Shown here: piece after piece, positions 58,003 to 64,000 of the stretch
How the letters are laid out: every line of letters begins with the position of its first letter
How positions within the stretch are numbered: position 1 is the stretch's first letter
Assembly: GCF_023078835.1 (NCBI RefSeq)
Contig: NZ_CP090898.1
Span: forward strand, 1,614,045 to 1,678,044
Source: Synechococcus sp. NB0720_010
GTDB taxonomy: Bacteria > Cyanobacteriota > Cyanobacteriia > PCC-6307 > Cyanobiaceae
Length of the DNA: 64,000 nucleotides
Reading direction: 5' to 3'
Position numbers and translations under genes: made by a program
Notes under the pieces: generated by a model
What the model was told of the DNA's origin: nothing
The model's database searches: none
Seen by the model: the letters and a program-made list of their open reading frames with translations, nothing else

Positions 58003-59556
58003 ATGCTTGGCGATCTTTGGTCGCTCCAGGGGAGATATCGCACTCTTCATCTCACCTGGTTCGCCTTCTTCCTGACGTTTGTCGTCTGGTTCAACCTGGC
58101 TCCACTGGCTACAACGGTTAAGGCTGATCTTGGCCTCGACCTTGGTCAAATCCGTACCGTTGCGATCTGCAACGTTGCCCTCACAATTCCTGCTCGCGTG
58201 CTCATCGGCATGCTGCTGGATAAGTTCGGTCCCCGTAAGACCTACTCGGCGATTCTTGTCTTCTCGGTGATCCCCTGCCTGCTGTTTGCATCAGCGCAGG
58301 ACTTCAATCAGCTGGTGGTTGCTCGCCTGCTGCTCTCCATCGTTGGTGCCGGCTTTGTGATCGGTATCCGCATGGTGGCCGAATGGTTCCCGCCCAAGGA
58401 AATCGGCCTGGCGGAAGGGATCTACGGCGGTTGGGGCAACTTTGGCTCGGCCTTCTCTGCGCTGACTCTTGTCGCCCTGGCTGGCTTCCTGTCCTTCTCA
58501 GGTGGCTTCGAGCTGCCCACCGGCGCAATCTTGAATTGGCGTGGTGCGATTGCTCTGACCGGCATTATTTCGGCCGTCTATGGGGTGATCTACTTCTTTA
58601 GCGTCACTGATACTCCCCCCGGTAAGGCCTACCAAAAGCCGGCCAAGTCTGCTGGTCTTGAGGTGACTTCCATGCGGGATTTCTGGGGCCTGCTGGGCAT
58701 GAATGTTCCCTTTGCGGCCATTCTCTGCGTGCTCTGCTGGCGCCTGCAAAAAGTTGGCTTCCTGAACGCCGGCACCTATCCCCTGGCGCTCCTGGCAGTT
58801 CTGGTTTGGTTCGGCTTCCAGACCTGGGGCATTATTCGCACCAACCGCGATCTGATCAACGGCGTTAGGCAATATCCCAAGGAAGATCGCTACGAGTTCA
58901 AGCAGGTCGCCATTCTGGAGCTCACCTACATCGTGAACTTCGGATCTGAGTTGGCGGTTGTCTCCATGCTGCCGACCTTCTTTGAGACCACGTTTGATCT
59001 GCCGAAGGCAACAGCCGGCATCCTGGCGTCCTGTTTTGCCTTTGTGAACTTGGTGGCTCGTCCCGGTGGCGGTCTGATTTCCGACAAGCTCGGCAGCCGC
59101 AAAAACACCATGGCCTTCCTGACCGGCGGCTTGGGCATTGGTTACTTGATCATGAGCATGATCAAGCCCGGCGCGTTCTCCGGCTCCCTGGGCATCACCG
59201 TCGCGGTGTTGATCACGATGCTGGCCTCGTTCTTCGTTCAGGCCGGTGAAGGTGCGACCTTCGCGATGGTGCCGCTGGTCAAGAAGCGTGTGACGGGGCA
59301 GATCGCAGGTCTTGTGGGCGCCTACGGCAACGTTGGTGCGGTTGCTTACCTGACGATCTTCAGCCTGCTGCCGATGTGGATGGGTGGTGGCAAAGATCCC
59401 TCTGCGGAGATCATTGCCTCCTCCAACAGCGCCTTCTTCCAAATCCTCGGTACTGCGGGATTGATCGTCGCTTTCCTCTGCTTCTTCTTCCTGAAAGAGC
59501 CCAAGGGCTCCTTCGCTGAAGAGCATGCGGACGAGAAGGCTCTCGTCAACGCCTAA
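58003..59556 (+). CDS. nrtP: Nitrate/nitrite permease NrtP (MFS, NNP family)
   Basis: The 517-residue transporter imports nitrate. It has about twelve membrane segments and the two glycine-rich nitrate signatures GGWGNFGSAF and GAYGNVGAVAY, plus the MFS loop GMLLDKFGPRKTY. Marine-type cyanobacteria use this single permease instead of the ABC system nrtABCD. It is preceded by an NtcA-type promoter and followed by a terminator before narB. Confidence 0.96.
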   Translation: MLGDLWSLQGRYRTLHLTWFAFFLTFVVWFNLAPLATTVKADLGLDLGQIRTVAICNVALTIPARVLIGMLLDKFGPRKTYSAILVFSVIPCLLFASAQDFNQLVVARLLLSIVGAGFVIGIRMVAEWFPPKEIGLAEGIYGGWGNFGSAFSALTLVALAGFLSFSGGFELPTGAILNWRGAIALTGIISAVYGVIYFFSVTDTPPGKAYQKPAKSAGLEVTSMRDFWGLLGMNVPFAAILCVLCWRLQKVGFLNAGTYPLALLAVLVWFGFQTWGIIRTNRDLINGVRQYPKEDRYEFKQVAILELTYIVNFGSELAVVSMLPTFFETTFDLPKATAGILASCFAFVNLVARPGGGLISDKLGSRKNTMAFLTGGLGIGYLIMSMIKPGAFSGSLGITVAVLITMLASFFVQAGEGATFAMVPLVKKRVTGQIAGLVGAYGNVGAVAYLTIFSLLPMWMGGGKDPSAEIIASSNSAFFQILGTAGLIVAFLCFFFLKEPKGSFAEEHADEKALVNA

Positions 59557-59581
59557 TCCTCCCCGTCGCTGGGGTTCTCAG

Positions 59582-59610
59582 GGGGCGGCCATCACGAGCC
59601 GCCCCTTTTT
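59582..59610 (+). terminator. Intrinsic terminator between nrtP and narB
   Basis: GGGGCGGC pairs with GCCGCCCC (8 bp, 8-base loop) followed by TTTTT. It is 27 bases before the narB start, so narB must use its own start site or read-through. Confidence 0.9.
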
Positions 59611-59636
59611 CTTTCGACCTTGTTTCGTTCCTGGTC

Positions 59637-61868
59637 ATGGCCCAGTCCGCTTCCGGCAACGTGCGTAGCCAATGCCCCTATTGCGGTGTTGGTTGTGGGC
59701 TTGAGCTGATTCCGCCGGCTTTGCCCGGTCAGGCGGTCAAGCGCGACGCCGAGGGCAATCCGATCTGGACCGCGCGGGGCGATCGCCAGCACCCCTCAAG
59801 CCTGGGCCAGGTCTGCATCAAGGGTGCGACTGTCGGCGAGACCTTGGACCGTGGGCGTCTCCGGGAGCCGCTCTATCGCTCCAGCCTGGACGACCCGTTT
59901 CAACCCATCCGGTGGGAGCAGGCCATGGACCTGCTGGTGGGCCGGATCCGCAGCACCTTGGCCACCAAGGGGGCTGACGCCATTGCCATGTACGGCTCTG
60001 GCCAGTTCCACACCGAGGACTATTACCTGGCCCAGAAGTTGTTGAAGGGTGCGTTGGGCACCAACAACTTCGATGCCAATTCCCGGCTTTGCATGAGCTC
60101 CGCGGTGGCGGGCTATACCCGCAGCCTCGGCTCCGATGGCCCCCCTGCCTGTTACGAGGATCTGGACCACTGCTCGGTGGCTTTCCTGATTGGAACCAAC
60201 ACCGCGGAGTGCCACCCGGTCCTGTTCCAGCGTCTGTTGAAGCGCAAAAAACGCAATCCAGGCAGCGTCACGATCGTGGTGGTCGATCCCCGCTCAACGG
60301 ACACCGCCAAGGCCGCTGACATTCATCTGCCCATCGCCCCGGGCACTGATCTGGCGCTCCTCCACGGTCTGGCCCATCTGGTGCTGCGGGAGAACGGTCA
60401 AGACCCGGCGTTCATCGACGACCACACCGAGAACTACGACGCTTTTTTTGATGTCGCGGCCCGTTGGACGCCCCGAAAGGTCGCCCGCTTTTGCAACATC
60501 CCTGAAAAACGGCTGCGGGAGGTGGCGGAGCTGTTTCACCGGCGTGAGCGGGTCCTCAGTCTCTGGTCGATGGGGGTCAATCAGCGGCGCGAGGGCACCG
60601 CGGTGGTCGGCGGCCTGATCAACCTTCACCTGCTCACCGGTCAGATCGGCAAAGAGGGAGCGGGACCCTTTTCATTGACGGGGCAGCCCAACGCCATGGG
60701 TGGCCGGGAGGCCGGGGGCCTGTCCCATCTGTTGCCGGGGTACCGCCTGGTGACCAACGCCGAACACCGTCAGGAGGTTGAGCAGGCCTGGGGACTCCCC
60801 GCCGGCAGCATCGCGGCGACGCCGGGCTTGGCGGCCTGGCAGCAGGTGGAGGCCATGGAGCGCGGCGAGCTGGATCTCTGGTGGGTGGCCGCCACGAATC
60901 CCCTGGTGAGCCTGCCGGACCTCGATCGCGTCAAAGCTGCGATGCGGCGCTGCCCTCTGGTGGTGGTGAGCGATGCCTACGCCGACACGGAAACGGCTCA
61001 CTACGCCCACCTGGTCTTGCCGGCGGCCCAGTGGAGCGAGAAGGCCGGTGCGATGACCAATTCCGAGCGCAGGGTCACCTATTGCCCGGCCTATCGCCCT
61101 CGCCACGGCGAGAGCCGGCCCGACTGGGAGGTGTTCGCGGAGGTGGGTCGGCGCCTGGGCTTTGAGGAGCAGTTCAGCTACGACTCCGCGGCTGAGGTGT
61201 ACGCGGAATTCAGTCAGCTCACGGCCGGGCGTCTCTGTGATGTCTCTGGCTTGAGTCATGCCCTGTTGGAGGAGGCCGGCCCCCAGCAGTGGCCCTTCCC
61301 GGCGGGCAGTTCAGCCACCACCGAGGCCAAGCGGCTCTACAGCGACCATCAATTCGCGACACCCTCGGGACGTGCTCGCTTCTGCATCGACCAACCCCTG
61401 GGATTAGCGGAACCTCCCTGCGAGACCTATCCACTGGTGCTCACCGTGGGCCGGTATCTCGGTCAATGGCACACCATGACCCGCACGGGAAAGGTCGATC
61501 GGCTGCAGACCATGCATCCCGAACCGCTGCTTGAGATTCACCCCCAAGATGCCCTTGAGCTCAAGCTGCGGGATGGGGAGTTGGCGGCTGTGAGTTCACG
61601 CCGCGGACATATCACCGCCAACGTCAAAGTCACCGATCGCATCCGCCGGGGGTCGGTGTTTCTTCCGATGCATTGGGGGTTTACCCAGGAGAAGGCCTGC
61701 GAGGCCAATACCTTGATGCACGATCAGGCCTGCCCCGTCTCCAAGCAGCCTGAACTCAAGGCCTGCGCGGTCATCGTTGCCCCGGCGGTGTCGGTGGTCA
61801 AACCGGTGGAGCAGGAGGCGGGGCGCCTGGAGGCCCTGCGGCGCTGGTTCAGCCCAGCACTTCGCTAA
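59637..61868 (+). CDS. narB: Ferredoxin-dependent assimilatory nitrate reductase
   Basis: The 743-residue molybdoenzyme reduces nitrate to nitrite. One [4Fe-4S] cluster is held by C13, C16, C20 and C60, and the molybdenum ligand is C152 in SRLCMSSAV. The bis-MGD-binding segments are intact to the end (PMHWGFTQEKACEANTLMHD). The moa and mob genes to the left supply its cofactor. It overlaps the convergent narM gene by 20 bases. Confidence 0.97.
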   Translation: MAQSASGNVRSQCPYCGVGCGLELIPPALPGQAVKRDAEGNPIWTARGDRQHPSSLGQVCIKGATVGETLDRGRLREPLYRSSLDDPFQPIRWEQAMDLLVGRIRSTLATKGADAIAMYGSGQFHTEDYYLAQKLLKGALGTNNFDANSRLCMSSAVAGYTRSLGSDGPPACYEDLDHCSVAFLIGTNTAECHPVLFQRLLKRKKRNPGSVTIVVVDPRSTDTAKAADIHLPIAPGTDLALLHGLAHLVLRENGQDPAFIDDHTENYDAFFDVAARWTPRKVARFCNIPEKRLREVAELFHRRERVLSLWSMGVNQRREGTAVVGGLINLHLLTGQIGKEGAGPFSLTGQPNAMGGREAGGLSHLLPGYRLVTNAEHRQEVEQAWGLPAGSIAATPGLAAWQQVEAMERGELDLWWVAATNPLVSLPDLDRVKAAMRRCPLVVVSDAYADTETAHYAHLVLPAAQWSEKAGAMTNSERRVTYCPAYRPRHGESRPDWEVFAEVGRRLGFEEQFSYDSAAEVYAEFSQLTAGRLCDVSGLSHALLEEAGPQQWPFPAGSSATTEAKRLYSDHQFATPSGRARFCIDQPLGLAEPPCETYPLVLTVGRYLGQWHTMTRTGKVDRLQTMHPEPLLEIHPQDALELKLRDGELAAVSSRRGHITANVKVTDRIRRGSVFLPMHWGFTQEKACEANTLMHDQACPVSKQPELKACAVIVAPAVSVVKPVEQEAGRLEALRRWFSPALR

Positions 61869-62316
61869 AGGCGGCCTCCAAGTTGTGGTGGTCATGCCCT
61901 GGCCTGGCCAGCTTGCACAGGGCAAACCGCTCTAATTCGTTGAGCGCGACCCATTGCTCTGTTTGCAGGGGGATGCCGCGGAGTTGCGCGGCCTCGATCA
62001 AGACCTCGGGAATCTGCTGCGGGTTTTGCCAGGGCTCGCCGCTGGCGATCGGCAGCGTTTTGGCCTGACCGTCGGCCATGGCCTCCGTGCGACTCAAGAG
62101 GTGCTCCCCCAGTTGCTCAAGCGCGTCTTGGGTGTCGAGCCAGTCGACAAGTGTTTGCCGCTCGTCTTGGTTGAGGGCGAGCCAATGGTTGAGCTTGAGC
62201 TTGATGCCGCAGAGGTCCAGCTTGCGGCGCACGCAGAGGGGAATGCAGCGCCAGTTGCCGATGAAATCGCTTTCAAAGTCAAAGCAATGGCTTGCTGAGG
62301 GGGCCTCAGTTGTCAC
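61849..62316 (-). CDS. narM: Nitrate reductase-associated protein NarM
   Basis: The protein matches the nitrate-reductase-associated family: CFDFESDFIGNWRCIPLCVR, LCGIKLKLNHWLAL and a helical C terminus. NarM was shown in another Synechococcus to be needed for active NarB. I start it at GTG 62316, giving 155 residues, close to the known length. A TTG at 62391 would add 25 unconserved residues and neither start has a good ribosome-binding site. It is tail to tail with narB. Confidence 0.88.
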   Translation of the reverse strand: MTTEAPSASHCFDFESDFIGNWRCIPLCVRRKLDLCGIKLKLNHWLALNQDERQTLVDWLDTQDALEQLGEHLLSRTEAMADGQAKTLPIASGEPWQNPQQIPEVLIEAAQLRGIPLQTEQWVALNELERFALCKLARPGHDHHNLEAAFSEVLG

Positions 62317-62448
62317 GGCCAGACGTCGTTCTGGTAGTGATTTTGACGCTTCTGAGGATTGCTTGCTCCCGGCGGATGGGTTTGGTGTCAACGGCGGCCA
62401 AATCGGTGCGTTGGTCTCTTCAAACTCCCTTCAATTCTTCCGTTCACC

Positions 62449-62610
62449 ATGCGTTTGGCCGTTGCTCTTGGGGTTCTGCTGGGCAGTTCCCACGGCTGGG
62501 TGAGCAGCGATCGACTTCTGGCAGGCGCGGCCGCCTGGTCCATGGCGCCGGCAGCGTCCACAACGTTTTGGACCGGTTCGGCTGGCGAGGGTTGGCTGAC
62601 GTCTCCATAG
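62449..62610 (+). CDS. Small exported protein (53 aa)
   Basis: From ATG 62449 the 53 residues begin with a signal-like MRLAVALGVLLGSSHG, then a short polar/alanine-rich part ending GEGWLTSP. The ATG follows an in-frame region with poor coding character, so the longer frame is not used. It lies between narM and another small gene. Function unknown. Confidence 0.45.
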   Translation: MRLAVALGVLLGSSHGWVSSDRLLAGAAAWSMAPAASTTFWTGSAGEGWLTSP

Positions 62611-62637
62611 TGGATGGGTTAAATCCCCCATGCCGTC

Positions 62638-62835
62638 ATGGCAACCAAAACTGGAGTTGCGGTTCAGGGCCGCCATCCCCTGACGATCGCCACAGGTTTC
62701 ATTGGAGCCTTTGTTGTCGCCTCCTTGGGCGTCCAACTCATCCGTAGTGCCTCCATCTCGGCTTCCGCTCCCGCGTCGGTGCAGCCCGTGATTGCTGGCC
62801 AAGCGGCGATGTGGCAGGTGCTGGGCGAGCGCTGA
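62638..62835 (+). CDS. Small single-span membrane protein (65 aa)
   Basis: The 65-residue protein has one membrane segment (about 16-35, IATGFIGAFVVASLGVQLI) and a short polar tail. Its segment shares P-x-x-I, F-x-G-x-F and SL-x-VQL with the 88-aa protein at 25685-25951, so the two may be paralogues. It sits 28 bases after the previous small gene. No clear ribosome-binding site; function unknown. Confidence 0.55.
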   Translation: MATKTGVAVQGRHPLTIATGFIGAFVVASLGVQLIRSASISASAPASVQPVIAGQAAMWQVLGER

Positions 62836-62845
62836 TTGGTTGCTC

Positions 62846-63934
62846 TCAGCCCATCTCCTGGCGCAGACGCTGGAGGTGGGCCATCACCACCCCCGAGCTC
62901 AGAAGATCCCGGCAGCGCTCGAGGCCGTCGGTGAGGTTCGCCTCCAGTCCGGCCTGCCAGAGGTAGGTGCCGGCATTCCAGATCAAGGCGGTCGCCAGTT
63001 CCCCTTGCCCGCCGAGGGCGGCGGCCGCTTGGTTCCCCCAGGTCTCCAGCCCGTCCCAAAGCGGGTCGGCTCCGTAGCAACCGTTGTCGCGGGGGTGGAG
63101 AATCTGGCGCCCGTCCTCCTCTCGGGTTGGACGACCCGTCACGCAGGCCCGACTGATCGGCAGATCGGTGCTTCCCTCGAGGCCTTTGACGGTCAGCACG
63201 TTGGTTTCCCCCGCTAAGTCCAGTGCCTTCCAGGCCCGCGCTTCGGTTGGCGGGTGGACAAAGCCACTGACCAGCAGGTGCTCGCCCTGGTGCGCAGTCC
63301 AGAGCAACTCGAGGCTGGCCAGCGGTGGCCGCTTGCCGAGATCCTCGCGGTAAGGGATCAGGGTTTCGGCATCCGGGAGGTGGTCCGGTTGATGGACCAA
63401 CGCCAGATTGCAAGCGTTGAGCTTGGCCTGGACCCACTCGACGCTTCGGCCGGCGAGCTGCAGGCCCAAGCAGGCGAACAGCTCCTGGGCCGTGATCCCG
63501 TATTTCACGGGGATGCGGCCGGCCCCTTGCAGCACCACGGGGAGTCCGGCACTCGAGAGCACCAGGGCGGTGAGGGGGTAGATCGGAGCGGTGCGTGTGC
63601 GCCCGTCAAAGGGCATGCCGAAGCTGATGGCTGGCTTGCCGGTTGTCAGCTGCGGGCCCCGCTTTCGGTACACATCCAGCATCCCGGTGAGCTCCTGAGG
63701 TTCAGGCCGGCGGATGCGGTGGGCGATCAGGAAGGCGCCGATTTGGGCCGGGCTAGCGGCCCCATCGAGCATCAGTTCGAGGGCGTGGGCGGCTTCTTCG
63801 CGCGTCAGTCCACTACTGGTGTGCTCGCCACTGCCGACTTTTCGGAGATAGGCCTTGAACAGCTCACGGCCATTCGGTGGGCCGTCGGTTGGGGGAGCGG
63901 CGTAGGTCAAGCCGACAGAAGAGCTTGTTCTCAC
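62846..63934 (-). CDS. TrpD2-like (anthranilate phosphoribosyltransferase family) protein
   Basis: The protein is 362 residues from GTG 63934, chosen because GGAG lies six bases upstream. It has the helical N-terminal domain and alpha/beta domain of the nucleoside phosphorylase/TrpD fold (AHALELMLDGAASPAQIGAFLIAHRI). The GTGGD phosphate-binding motif of true TrpD is replaced by FGMPFDGRTRTAP (about 105-117), as in the TrpD2/YbiB group, known to bind nucleic acids rather than make tryptophan. TTG 63982 and TTG 63910 are alternative starts. A perfect NtcA-type site overlaps the 63982 start. Confidence 0.78.
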   Translation of the reverse strand: MRTSSSVGLTYAAPPTDGPPNGRELFKAYLRKVGSGEHTSSGLTREEAAHALELMLDGAASPAQIGAFLIAHRIRRPEPQELTGMLDVYRKRGPQLTTGKPAISFGMPFDGRTRTAPIYPLTALVLSSAGLPVVLQGAGRIPVKYGITAQELFACLGLQLAGRSVEWVQAKLNACNLALVHQPDHLPDAETLIPYREDLGKRPPLASLELLWTAHQGEHLLVSGFVHPPTEARAWKALDLAGETNVLTVKGLEGSTDLPISRACVTGRPTREEDGRQILHPRDNGCYGADPLWDGLETWGNQAAAALGGQGELATALIWNAGTYLWQAGLEANLTDGLERCRDLLSSGVVMAHLQRLRQEMG

Positions 63935-63965
63935 TGGATTCTCCGTGCCGACAAGGCCCGATCTG

Positions 63966-63979
63966 GTAGCAGCCGCTAC
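63966..63979. promoter_or_regulatory. NtcA-type site at the right edge
   Basis: GTA-GCAGCCGC-TAC is an exact GTA-N8-TAC match on both strands. Leftward, GAGAAT (one base off TANNNT) lies 22 bases downstream, before the TrpD2-like gene. Rightward it could serve a gene beyond the window. Confidence 0.7.
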
Positions 63980-64000
63980 CAAGTTGTTTCAGGCTCGGTA

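Noticed and set aside
62334-62347. GTA-N8-GAC, one base off the NtcA consensus, near narM
   Set aside because: It is 18 bases from the preferred narM start, too close for standard NtcA activation, and no -10 box is at the right distance on either strand.

Overview
The window looks like a piece of chromosome from a GC-rich unicellular alpha-cyanobacterium of the Synechococcus/Cyanobium group. This rests on recognisable cyanobacterial genes (ycf37, ycf23, psbQ, a Tic20-type protein, a cyanobacterial two-domain sucrose-phosphate synthase, a DUF3134 protein, and nrtP-narB-narM nitrate assimilation), on dense packing, and on high GC. I saw no rRNA, tRNA, CRISPR array, transposase or integrase. The assignment is inference from gene content; no database was searched.

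Layout. 1-10.3 kb: ycf37, the L20/L35 ribosomal genes, a SpoIID-like lipoprotein and a membrane glycosyltransferase, then a leftward five-gene run tig-clpP-clpX-(LRAT-type protein)-dnaX. 10.7-24.5 kb: housekeeping genes, including asd-dapA-rnj (lysine/diaminopimelate entry plus RNase J), tilS, ycf23, uvrB, sucrose-phosphate synthase, an LCP wall-attachment protein and purT. 24.5-27.3 kb: a gene-poor island of very small ORFs, repeats, inverted repeats and leftward terminators with no obvious gene in front of them. This is the least explained part of the window. 27.3-52 kb: mraY, argG, rpsF, tic20, aroE, dnaK, pstS, an amino-acid oxidase-like flavoprotein, psbQ, purU, an O-antigen-ligase-like protein, a radical SAM protein, a ClC transporter, acnB, a DAHP synthase, a CIRCE-controlled small gene, a phytol kinase-like gene, a sigma factor, ppk and an MFS exporter.

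52-64 kb: a nitrate-assimilation island. moaC-moeA, moaE-moaD, moaB, moaA and mobA build the molybdenum cofactor that NarB needs. NrtP imports nitrate, NarB reduces it to nitrite, and NarM supports NarB. A TauE/SafE-type permease sits inside the cofactor genes. Perfect GTA-N8-TAC (NtcA-type) sites lie before nrtP and at the right edge before a TrpD2-like gene, suggesting nitrogen control of the island. Nitrite reductase (nirA) is not in the window and may lie just to the right.

The strongest leads are: a perfect CIRCE operator in front of an uncharacterised 111-aa gene; the NtcA site at the right edge; the small-gene and repeat island with a UUCG-hairpin inverted repeat; and a terminator hairpin after rpsF whose 3' arm holds the Shine-Dalgarno sequence of the next gene.
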